From Colocasia esculenta (lineage: Eukaryota > Streptophyta > Magnoliopsida > Alismatales > Araceae), in contig CM024760.1 in the NCBI GenBank assembly GCA_014218235.1, forward strand, positions 70,496,961 through 70,560,960: a stretch of 64,000 bases of DNA, written 5' to 3'. Below, in pieces: positions 52,640 through 63,317 of the stretch. The stretch's first letter is position 1; each line of letters starts with the position of its first letter. The notes under the pieces were generated by a model. The model was given only the letters and a program-made list of their open reading frames with translations. It did no database searches and was not told the DNA's origin. The position numbers and the translations under genes were made by a program.

Positions 52640-53849
52640 GCAATCTTTTAATAAACAAGATTATTTATTTTCTTCTTCAAAGTTTTGTTTTCAGAATGAT
52701 ATTCACATAATTTCTCAAACAAAACAGTATAAGCCTCTTCCCATTCTTCAGTAGTGAAGTTTTCGAAAGAGAAATTTACCTCATTGTTGTCCTCACTTCT
52801 AGCCATGAAGCATGTGATTTCTTCATTTTCTGAATTCTTTTCATCTTCTTCATCCAAATCTTCATCACTTTAGGTACCAATCAAGGCTCTAGCCTTCTTC
52901 TGCATAGACTTCTTCTTACTCAACTTCTTCTTTAGCTCTAGACATTCACCTCTCATATGCCCCTACTTTTTGCATTCATAACAAACAATCATGTCATTCT
53001 TTTTATTTGAATCAAGCTTGTTTGAAAATTCTTTCTTAGGAAAAGTTTTGAATTTACCTTGTCCTTTCTTTTTGAACTTGAGGAACTTTCTAAACCGTCT
53101 AGTCAACAAAGCCATCTCATCAGTATCAGTATCACTAATCATTTCTTCCCCCTCATTTTCAATCTCATTCTTAGAGCTAGATGAAGCTTTTAATGCAATT
53201 GATTTCTTCAGAGTGAATTCAGATTCTTTTCTTTTCAAGTTAATTTCATATGTCATTAAGGATCCTATCAATTCATCTAATTGCATTGTAGACAAGTCCT
53301 TAGAATCTTCAATGATAGTGGCTTTAGTGTGCCAAGCAGGTTGAAGAGATCGAAGTATTTTCCTCACTAAGTCACTTTCACTATACTCCTTCTTAAGACT
53401 CTTAAGACCATTAATGATTACCATGAATCGATCAAACATATCTGAAATTGTTTCTTCATTTTTCATTTTGAACATCTCATATTCCGAAACAAGCATACTA
53501 GCTTTGGTTTCCCTTACCTCAGACGTACCTTCGTAAATTAATTCCAATTTGTCCCACATCTCCTTTGTAGAATTACATGTGAGACTCTTGCGTATTCTTT
53601 GGGGTGTAAAATGCACTGCATCATATTCATCGCGCTCCAATTTAATGTGGCCTTCCTTATATACTCCCTTGTCTCAGCTTCTGGCAGATCTGCAGGTCCT
53701 TTGATCACTACTTTCCACAGTTCATAGTCTTGAGCCCTTAAAAACACCTGCAAATGATTTTTCCAATAGGCGTAATTAGTTCCATTGAAAAATGATGGTC
53801 TGGACACCAAATGTCCTTCAGCCAAAAATCCCCTATTAATACTCATCAC
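52640..53849 (-). pseudogene. gag: E6 Gag, broken
   Basis: The start MMSINRGFLAEGHLVSRPSFFNG is at 53849, then the capsid in the frame 52963-53640 (MWDKLELIYEG, SLMTYEINLKR). The knuckle begins CYECKK and meets a stop near 52963 before GHMRGEC. Frame 52648-52857 gives the acidic, coiled-coil tail. At least one frameshift (about 53580) and one stop. Confidence 0.85.
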
Positions 53850-53905
53850 CCAGGATCTCTCCTGATCATTAGATCAAACAATTAAACTATAAAATAAAGA
53901 AATCT

Positions 53906-53917
53906 GCTCTGATACTA
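53906..53917 (-). other. tRNA-iMet primer-binding site, E6
   Basis: On the minus strand TAGTATCAGAGC, one change from TGGTATCAGAGC, two bases after the LTR end. Confidence 0.8.
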
Positions 53918-53919
53918 AT

Positions 53920-55237
53920 TGAAGATAGCAGAATTAGCTTCAAAGGAAATCTAGAAGGGGGAGGGGGGATTGAATAGATTTCACTCAATTTAAAGAAAGC
54001 ACTAATCGAATTCAAATCCTACAGTTGATGTGAACAATTAAAGCAGGTGTTGAGCAAATTTGATACTAGATTAGTGTGTAAGAAGTGAATTCAGTGGTGA
54101 TAAGATGACAACAATGGAGTTTCTAGATCGTGTCTACCGAGCATCTAACATAAGGAGATCAAACCACATGAACACAGCGATTTAAGGTGGTTCAGACTTC
54201 ACAACTAGTGTATCCTACATCTACTGTCCACACATACACTCAAAATGCTTATCTAGCAAGTTTGAAATACATACACAGATACCACAACCTGAGATGAGAA
54301 ACTTCCCAGATCAAGACACACACATACGTAAGATTAAGCACAAGGATTGTTCAATTCACACTTCACACATTAGAGAGGATGAAATTTAAGTGCACATGAA
54401 TAGATCGGAGGATAATAGAGTAGAGGCACTTGGTTTCGAATCCCCCTTGAGCCTTAATCCAGATCTTCTGACTTCAAATTGCAGGAGTCTGATGTGAACC
54501 CACGAGCCTTGATGATGAATTGACTTCCAATCGATTTCCTCATATGAATCCACTGGTCTGCAACCTCTGGAACTAGAGCAGAGCATTGGAGAGGCCCTAT
54601 CTAGCCGTCGAAGCCTTTCTTGGAGTTGTGTGGGCTCTCTCTTCAAAAGAGACAAAGGGGATCTTGTATAGGTGTGTCCTTATCCTCACACGTACATAGG
54701 ATTGTGTGTGGATAAGGAAAGGATGCCCTAATTAATGCCCTATGCCGCTCACGTGTTCAATCGTTGAGCTTCATGGTTGTTGATAACCGCATGAAGGTTG
54801 TCGACAACTATTGCTGCACATTCTCCATCTATAAACGAAATTATGAAAACTTCCCTTAGTTGTCGACAAACGACTGATACTTGTCGACAACTATTGTCTC
54901 AACTTCATCTTCCAAAAATGAATTTTTGTCATTTATTTCCATTGTCGACAACTAATCCTTGCTTATCAACAAGTACTGTCACAGGTTCTCTTTCAGAACT
55001 AGATCTCTGAAATTTGTCTATAGTTGTCGAAAAATGATTGTCAAGTTGTCGACAAGTATGCTTTCAACTCTTTTTTTTTAGATTTACTTGATCTTTTATG
55101 CACTTCAATCTAACACTTGTTATCCTACAAAAAGATGTTTCACTTCAAATGTTATCATTTAAAGTTCATGAATCAAAATAGGATATCGTCATGTGGTTGC
55201 TATCATTAAAATAACATGTACAACATATTATCCAACA
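53920..55237 (-). repeat. E6 5' LTR (1318 bp)
   Basis: TGAAGATAGC...TATCCAACA on the plus strand. G-rich AGAAGGGGGAGGGGGG block near the inner end, TATA-like minus CCTATACAAG near 54662-54672, and a palindrome array upstream of it. Confidence 0.88.
54775..55055. repeat. TTGTCGACAA array in E6 LTR
   Basis: GTTGTCGACAACTA (54799), TTGTCGACAAACG (54860), CTTGTCGACAACTA (54881), ATTGTCGACAACTA (54941) and GTTGTCGACAAGTA (55037), with decayed forms TTGTTGATAAC, TTATCAACAAG and TTGTCGAAAAA. Third flank variant of the GTCGAC core. Confidence 0.85.
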
Positions 55238-56455
55238 TTCCCAAGCCCTAATTTCCTCCTATTGAAAATAATTCTGGAATATGTTGGAGCTTATCTGATA
55301 ATCTAGACCCATGTCTTGTCTGAATCTCTGAATGTGCTTGGCTTTTTCAATCTTTAGGAACTGATGATAGTCATTGGGTGCCATTATGAATTTGTAATAC
55401 TTGTTGCTAGAGAAGCTGGCATGCCTGATAAATTGATCAATATCAAATGGATATAGTATGTTATTTGCAGCCAATTCTTTCTTCAATACATTGAATACTT
55501 GATACCTACCCGTCCAAATTGAAAATTGTTCCTCAACCAGCTAAATAGAGTCCATATCCATGAATTGTCTGGGGCTGAGGTGTGGAAGATGTTGCAGTTT
55601 CGTTTATTCATTAACTTTATTAAATTGCTCAAAATCTTTACTGTATGCAACTAGCCATGCAATAGTGAAAAGACGTTCAGATTCACCAAGAGGGGTGCCA
55701 AGACATCAGACTTAATAAAGCCCTTCTGATATTCATGGAAGATAAATTTTTAAAACCTAATTGGAGAGCTTTATTCATAGATATTATGGCTTTCACCTTT
55801 GCATATCTATTCAGAATGGTCTTTCCAACTTCAAATTCCAACAGCAAGAAATGTAACTCCGGAAGCTTACATAAGGGAGGTAATGAGCAAAAGGCAAATT
55901 GGAGATTAATGGTGATGGCCCCTTTCTGCTTCTGAAAAGCTTCCTAATAATCTCTTGAAACTGACTGAACTAAGATTCAGGCAAGTTATGAAGAAATCTG
56001 TAATTGTTGAAGACCTGAAACTGCTTGAGAAGTCTAATTTCTTTTTGAATAGTTGATCCCCATTCTTCTTGATGTCTCATGGTGAACCAATATCCAAGAG
56101 TAATTGGTGATTGCCCATGAATGTCTCTCTGAGTGAGTGCCTGCTCAAATGCTTGATATAGATCTTTATTGTACTGTTCCCACTTGTACTCAATGTGAGG
56201 TCCTGCTAGATTAAAGATCTTTTGAGCTTCTGGCTTGGTGAGGGCATTAAGAGAGACCAAAAGATTAATGTAGGTTAGGAGATCAAATCTTGGCAATCTA
56301 AATACTTCAGAATATGCACATTTTCCCATAAAATCCTTATACAAAGCTATTTTTCTGTGATTTATGGCCAGGGCATGCCAAAAAGGTGGAAACTTAAGTG
56401 ATGTGTTGCCCTGGTCTGACTTCTTGTTGAGTCTTCTCTTCTTAGAGACAAGAGT
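55238..56455 (-). pseudogene. Unidentified broken coding region
   Basis: Minus-strand frames 55970-56455 (open from the G2 boundary; FPPFWHALAINHRKIALYKD, then GPHIEYKWEQYNKDLYQAFE) and 55259-55560 (IWTGRYQVFN, then MAPNDYHQFLKIEKAKHIQR) look like real protein in composition. Together with broken pieces between, they suggest one decayed gene of at least 400 codons. It is cut on its 5' side by G2. I do not recognise the family. It may be another retrotransposon third ORF or a captured host gene. Confidence 0.45.
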
Positions 56456-57287
56456 TGTAACATCTCGGATCTAGTTGAAGTTCGGATCTGGTTGACGGCA
56501 TAGGTGTTGTCGTTGATCAAGGGTTGGCGTCCAGGGGTAGGTCGTTGACCTAGGGGTTGGCGTCCAGCATTGTGGACATTTGTTGTTGAACTTGACGGCA
56601 AGCGATCTTGATGTCGACTCTTTGGCGGTTCAGTAGGCGGCGAGGGATGTTGACGTCTACTTGTCGCGCCTGTTGAAATAGGGCAGACCCGTGAGCAGCC
56701 ATTTCCTCTCCTTTTCCTTCTCTTTTTCTCCTTTTCAATCTTTGTCCGTTTTCACTCGTTCAGGTGGTGACGGGAACTCGTGGAAAGACCTTGGTGCGCG
56801 AGGCAGAGTTAGATCGGGCGGAAAACAGCGGATCAGGTGGCGGTTTTCGCGAGGAGCTTCTGGGGATTTGGCGAATTGAGGTTTGGCAGGACTTCTACAC
56901 ACTCGGAGGTAGGGACTCGACCCCTTAGTGTTCTTGTAGTGTTTAATTTCATGCTGTTGCGTGTGATTTGCGTGAAATCGTGCTTTGAGGAGGTTTTCCT
57001 TTTTGCCAGGATTTTGAGTGGTTTGGCCGATCCGTGCGTTGGATCGTGGTTTCGGTGTTGCTGTAGTGTAGTATGATGTGGGGGAGAGTTTCTCCTTCAT
57101 CATTTCGCTGGTCTGAGGGTTGGATTACTCTCTTTAGGATCGGTGTGTGCCTGTTTTCAGCTGTTGGAAACTAGAGAGCTAAACGTCAAGGGTTGTTGAC
57201 GTTGAACTCTTCAGGGAAGAGGTTAACGGCTGGAGCCCTTGCCATTAATCTCTTCAGTGGAGGATCTAGATGACGTGTTCTTGTCGT
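56456..57287 (+). repeat. G2 LTR, inverted copy (left arm)
   Basis: TGTAACATCTCGGATC... runs as an inverted copy of 57306-58147. It lacks the final 11 bases of the LTR and joins the PBS-side sequence of the next LTR at once, so the two arms face each other across about 20 bp. By eye, few differences per 100 bp. Confidence 0.9.
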
Positions 57288-57299
57288 TATATCCTACCA

Positions 57300-58147
57300 T
57301 GAAGAATTAGATGACAAGAACACTCGTCTAGATCCTCCACTAAAGAGATTAACGACAAGGGCTCCAGCCGTTAACTTCTTCCCTGAAGAGTTCAACGTCA
57401 ACAACCCTTGATGTTTAGCTCTCCAGTTCCAGCAGCTGAAAACAGGCACACGCTGATCCTAAAGAGAGTAATCCAACCATCAGACCAGCGAAATAATGAA
57501 GGAGAAACTCTCCCCCACATCATACTACACTACAGCAACACCGGAAACCACGATCCAACGCACGGATCGGCCAAACCACTCAAAATCCCAGCAAAAAGGA
57601 AAACCTCCTCAAAGCACGATTTCACGCAAATCACACGCAACAAGCATGAAATTAACACTACAAGAACACTAAGGGGTCGAGTCCCTACCTCCGAAGCGTG
57701 TAAGAAGTCCTGCCAAACCTCAATTCGCGCCAAACCCCCAGAAGCTTCCTCGCGAAAACCGCCACCCGATCCGCTGTTTTCCGCCCGATCTAACTCTTCC
57801 TCGCGCACCAAGGTCTTTCCACGAGTTCCCGTCAACCACCTGAACGAGTGAAAACGGACAAAGATCGAAAAGGAGAAAAAGAGAAGGAAAAGGAGAGGAA
57901 ATGGCTGCTCACGGGTCTGCCCTATTTCAACAGGCGCGACAAGTAGACGTCAACATCCCTCGCCGCCTACTGAACCGCCAAAGAGTCGACGTCAAGACCG
58001 CTTGCCGTCAAGTTCAACAACAAACGTCGACAACGCTGGACGCCAACCCCTAGGTCAACGACCTACCCCTGGACGCCAACCCTTGATCAACGACAACACC
58101 TATGCCGTCAACCAGATCCGAACTTCAACTAGATCCGAGATGTTACA
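57300..58147 (-). repeat. G2 LTR copy 2 (848 bp)
   Basis: TGAAGAATTAG...GAGATGTTACA on the plus strand. At its right is GCCCTCCCCCCTTAAAAG, a minus-strand polypurine tract, so for the interior on the right it is the 3' LTR. At its left is ATATCCTACCA, which on the other strand reads TGGTAGGATAT, a possible PBS. Rich in GACGTC, GTCAACG and GTCGAC blocks. Confidence 0.88.
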
Positions 58148-60724
58148 GCCCTCCCCCCTTAAAAGAATTTCACCCCCGAAATTCAAGCCACACAAGAGGA
58201 AGAGACAGCAACACAGAGGTACAAAACTACACGTGCATCCCGCTCACCGGTCAACACACCCACCTGAGCATCACTGCCAACAACATAAAACAGTGAGATC
58301 ACCTTGTTCTTCAACCTCAAAACTCGGCAATCCGCAAAGAACAGCAACACTCCGGTACTGCCAACCAGTGTCATCACTAACACACAGAAGCAAGGGAAAT
58401 ACACAACGCTGCAAGAAGAGTACCTCAACGACAAAGACACATGGAACGCACCATGGTTAAAACCAACACTAGGGAACAAAACCTCGATTAAGGAGCCAAA
58501 CCATTCCACAGCCCACTAGACTAACCATAGTCCAGCGACAACACGTTTGTCCACCTCCACACATACCAGAGGAAACTACACGGTCGTCCACACAGGTCCT
58601 CGTTACCGGACACTCACTAACTGCAGACACCACAAGCTGCCAACACAACGCAGCTACACACTCAAGCGGTCGGTCGGGTAACTCTCCCTGTGGGGCTTGA
58701 CTAACGCGACACGCAAGGCACCAATCTGACATACCGCATTAGCACAGCTCCCAAGCCAACACCAGAAGAATCTGCACAAAACTCGAAACTCTTCGAATTA
58801 CTCACAATGCTTGGACTGGCACCAGGTAAACAGTCACCTCAACTCTCTGAAGTTCTGCTCACGCTGCATTGGCCAACCGAGGGCAAAAACACGCTAACAG
58901 TGAAAAAATACAACCGCAATCATCAACAAACCTCACTGTCGGATACACAAATCGGCAACCCACACTGTCGTCAACAGAACTCGACAGAGGGCACAGACGA
59001 TGATAAAAAAAAACAAAAACCATCCACCTGAGAGTAAAATGCAACACTCAGGGATGCAGCCTCATGCTACTAGCCACAGCTAGCACCGATCATCAGTTGA
59101 ACCAAAAAGTCACGCGGGCGACGAAACCAACGCAACATCGCACTTGCTGACAATCCGCAACACACGAAACAACGTCCATTGTCGCCACTAGTGTCTCACC
59201 AAGACCTTCCTCGCGGTCCAACACGGACAGCAACACACGCAGAAACAAAAATCTCAACACACTAAACAGTATCCACTGTCACCACTAGGTCTCACCCAGA
59301 CCGTCATCGTGGTCCGACAGGGCCACCCAGGCACGTGAAGCCACAAAACCCTAAAACCACTCGCTCCACAGCACCACTCGGCACTTACGCGAAGAACCGC
59401 GGAGATCGTGTAACAGATGACCAACACTTGTCACCTCACAACGAAAACAAAACATGTGGTCGAGCACTAGCAAGCCTAAGGCCTCACTGTCACCACACGA
59501 ACCGACAGAAGACTCCGCCAGCGGCTTCTAGACTCATCCACGGCACACATAAATGGAAACCGACATGGAGTTGGCAACACACTAACCACACAGGGACCGA
59601 AACAACCACAGAGGTCGAGAACAACACATCGACCTCAGAGGCACTCGTACCGACGCAGGGTACCAGCCCCGATCACACTCACTCCGAAGAGAAAGGAAAA
59701 CTTAGACACATGCCACAACCTTAGCCTGGTGTACCACCGACAGGGCTACCTAGACAAAGCAAAGTAGCTACTTCACAACGGCAACGGTGCGACCACACGG
59801 CATAGGCTAGCACACGTGTCCCAGAGGCGAAGAACTTAACGCCACAGGCTAATAGGAAGACTCTCCACAAGGGATCTACCAAAAGCCACACACGCAAAAA
59901 CTACAGGTCAAAAGGGCACTACAGGCCACACCGGCCCCAACCCTTAAGACACAAAGCGGGAAACACCCTTGGCACACTTACCAAGGCCACGCAGCAACTA
60001 GGCAAGTACCACGTCTCACCATAAACATGGCCACCTCAGACTTCCACAAGGTCGAGAGCCAACGACCAAAACCACTCCGAACTCCGGACACACACCACGA
60101 GGTCGGAAAACTTACACACGCTAGTGCCACCACAGATTGGCATCCTAGAGGGGACTACGGAATCGAAAGGACTCCGAAAGAACGCCAACCGAAAAATTAT
60201 CAAAACACGGGTCCGCACAAGGCCAGACCAACAATACCTACAGAGACTAAGCACAGCCAGGACACAACCGTCGTGTAAGCTCGGGCAACGAACCGCACTT
60301 GGAAATGTCGTGAGGAGGCGTCATCACAATAACAACCGTTAAACCGCCACTGATCGCAGCCTAAAAATCCCTCACAACAACAAATAGTACGAACAGGTCT
60401 GCCTACAACAGGTGGCACCGGAAACAACAATACAAGCCAAAACATATCCATTTTCACGCTAAAAACTCATAGATATATTTCAGGCAACCGGGTTTGGTAA
60501 CCACCAACCCGACACAAAACTAATACCTCTACCAAAAACAAAAGAGCAGGAAGTACCGGGACCCAACAAAACTATGGCTACCAACCAAGGACAAGCACGG
60601 TACCTTCCACAAAATAAACCGCCTCTGACACCAATCAGGCCAGGTACATAACACAAACACTGCACAACGACCTGCCTGAGCCGACTAACTACCAATACCA
60701 CTATACTCAAGTTAAAACTGACTT

Positions 60725-60830
60725 CAATACTGCTGGTCATGCCGCAACTGGGGACAGTCCCGAGCCATGTGGCCTAACTGGTCACACCTGTAACACCGGC
60801 CACTAAAAAGGCGCTGACTCTGTTGCTGGG
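60725..60830 (-). pseudogene. gag: G2 Gag zinc-knuckle remnant
   Basis: Minus-strand translation gives GRCYRCDQLGHMARDC, a C-x2-C-x4-H-x4-C knuckle, followed by PQLRHDQQ and a stop. Gln-rich sequence precedes it (about 60800-60880). No long frame surrounds it. Confidence 0.7.
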
Positions 60831-60915
60831 GCTGCACACCAGGCTGCTGAACGAGTCTGCTGCTGCGGCACACGAGGTAACAAAGGACAATCTCGCGCCA
60901 TAGAACTATACCAAC

Positions 60916-61595
60916 TGTAACGACCCAAGATCCGCATTACCAGTAACCAACCGGTAACCCGAATCCTGACCCGCTAACCCACGAGCCGAAACTCGAAAGG
61001 GTAAGAAAAGAAGTGCCTGAGGAGAACATATAACCAAATGTACACATCACAATTTAAAAGCATCTCAAACTGGCATAACTTAGGGACAACATTAAAGTAA
61101 GAGTATAGTAAGAACAAGAGTAAAGTACTACTCACAACAGCAAGACGAGACCAACCACGGAGAGACACAGCTCCTCGAACCTCAAAAGCCGACCACGAAC
61201 CACCTGAGGGGAAGGGAGTGAGTCTCACAAAAAGAGACCCAGTAGGGCAACTAACCTGTAACGACCCAAGATCCGCATTACCAATAACCAACCGGTAACC
61301 CGAATCCTGACCCGCTAACCCACGAGCCGAAACTCGAAAGGGTAAGAAAAGAAGTGCCTGAGGAGAACATATAAACAAATGTACACATCACAATTTAAAA
61401 GCATCTCAAACTGGCATAACTCAGAGACAACATTAAAGTAAGAGTACAGTAAGAACAAGAGTAAAGTACTACTCACAACAGCAAGACGAGACCAACCACG
61501 GAGAGACACAGCTCCTCAAACCTCAAAAGCCGACCACGAACCACCTGAGGGGAAGGGAGTGAGTCTCACAAAAAGAGACCCAGTAGGGCAACTAA
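60916..61595. repeat. 341 bp tandem duplication in G2
   Basis: Units begin TGTAACGACCCAAGATCCGC at 60916 and 61257 and are nearly identical to about 61595 (ACTAACC). TGTAACGACCC is itself an LTR-like start. The frames 60974-61378 and 61315-61509 are the same sequence read twice and are not genes. Confidence 0.9.
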
Positions 61596-62467
61596 CCCCT
61601 ACCGGTAACAGAGCTATTAAATAGTGCTAAACAGAAAGCGACTGTAAGTAAACACACACACTCTGTCAACACACACAGGAACCGATAACGTAGTGCGCAA
61701 CTCCCTCAGGAGCGCACTGAGAGAAACTGGAACCTCGCCGGCTCGACAACATTACAAGCACAGCACACACACAAGCTCGCACGCAAGAGCTCACACAACA
61801 CTCACAAAGTAGGACTCAACCAGGGTCTGATGTTCAGCGTCCTGAAACCACAGAGTCTCACAACCCTAGCAACGTGTGCACACTACAGACGCTCTCTCTC
61901 ACGTCTGGTCCACGATCAGTTTTTCCCCCTACGCCCGACCTAGCGATAGAGAAGGGGCTCCACGGAGACCAGCTCAAAACCACCACAAGGAGTACGCACA
62001 AGACAGAGTCGCACTCGGCGTCTTGGCTCACTAGCGGAGGATAACCACACGCTAGTCATCTAGACGGAGTCGCACCCACGCCTAGGAAACACAACAGAAA
62101 TGGGCACGTGGTAACGCAACGCGCGTACAACAGACGAAACACACTCAACGCCTGAAACCCCGTACAACCAACGGACAACTTCGTGTCACGTCTCGACACA
62201 GTCAAACACAACGCGAGCACAGGTAGAGACACTCTCTACACTTGGCAGATTGTGCTAACAGGCGGACACCGCATGTCAACACTTCAAACCACGGAAGAAG
62301 GGAAAGCACAGCTTGCTGGGAACTCACCTGCAGGTAGACGGCAGCATCGACTGTCGTTAACTAAGGGTAAAAGGAACACCCTAGACGTCTATAAGAAGGT
62401 AGACGGTCGCGCGTTGGCCGTTCACTCAAACTCGACGGCAAACGATCTTGTCGTTAATATCCTACCA
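61596..62467 (-). other. G2 5' leader region
   Basis: About 870 bp between the duplication and the right LTR, CA-rich on the plus strand. No gene seen; possible PBS at its right end. Confidence 0.5.
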
Positions 62468-63317
62468 TGAAGAATTAGACGACAAGAACACGTCATCTAG
62501 ATCCTCCACTGAAGAGATTAACGGCAAGGGCTCCAGCCGTTAACTTCTTCCCTGAAGAGTTCAACGCCAACAACCCTTGACGTTTAGCTCTCCAGTTTCT
62601 AGCAGCTGAAAACAGGCACACGCCGATCCTAAAGAGAGTAATCCAACCCTCAGACCAGCGAAATGATGAAGGAGAAACTCTCCCCCACATCATACTACAC
62701 CACAGCAACACCGGAAACTACGATCCAATGCACGGATTGGCCAAACCACTCAAAATCCCGACAAAAAGGAAAACCTCCTCAAAGCACGATTTCACGCAAA
62801 TCACACGCAACAAGCATGAAATTAACACTACAAGAACACTAAGGGGTCGAATCCCTACCTCCGAAGCGTGTATGAAGTCCTGCCAAACCTCAATTCGCGC
62901 CAAACCCCCAGAAGCTTCCTCGCGAAAACTGCCACCCGATCCGCTGTTTTCCGCCTGATCTAACTCTGCCTCGTGCACCAAGGTCTTTCCACGAGTTCCC
63001 GTCAACCACCTGAACGAGTGAAAACGGACAAAGATCGAAAAGGAGAAAAAGAGAAGAAAAAGGAGAGGAAATGGCTGCTCACGGGTCTGCCCTATTTCAA
63101 CAGGCGCGACAAGTAGACGTCAACATCCCTCGTCGCCTACTGAACCGCCAAAGAGTCGACGTCAATACCGCTTGCCGTCAAGTTCAACAACAAACGTCCA
63201 CAATGCTGGACGCCAACCCCTAGGTCAACGACCTACCCCTGGACGCCAACCCATGATCAACGACAACACCTATGCCGTCAACCAGATCCGAACTTCAACT
63301 AGATCCGAGATGTTACA
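62468..63317 (-). repeat. G2 LTR copy 3 (850 bp)
   Basis: TGAAGAATTAGACGAC...GAGATGTTACA, a direct repeat of 57300-58147. Confidence 0.9.

Larger units (their letters stand above)
51514..55237 (-). mobile_element. E6: 5' half of a Sirevirus-like Copia
   Basis: 5' LTR (53920-55237), PBS, broken gag, linker and the start of protease/GAG-pre-integrase, then truncation at about 51513. No RT is left. TTCCC (55238-55242) would be one target duplication; its partner is lost. Confidence 0.88.
58148..62467 (-). mobile_element. G2: Ty3/Gypsy-type interior, decayed or non-autonomous
   Basis: Between two direct LTR copies. The PPT AAGGGGGGAGGGC, preceded by GGGGGYGAAATTCTTTT (58148-58185, minus), is typical of plant Gypsy elements. 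A gag-type CCHC knuckle lies near 60752-60796. Protease, RT and integrase signatures are not visible, and 4.3 kb is short for a full Gypsy interior. Possible PBS TGGTAGGATATTAACG at 62452-62467. Frames such as 59335-59724 or 58002-58460 on the plus strand look like low-complexity antisense and are not called. Confidence 0.7.

Noticed and set aside
58002..58460. 152-residue plus-strand frame, repeated at 63172-63630
   Set aside because: It spans the G2 LTR end and PPT, antisense to the element, in CA-rich DNA; no protein features.
60974..61509. Two similar minus-strand frames as a gene pair
   Set aside because: They are the same 341 bp tandem duplication read twice, in LTR-like non-coding sequence.
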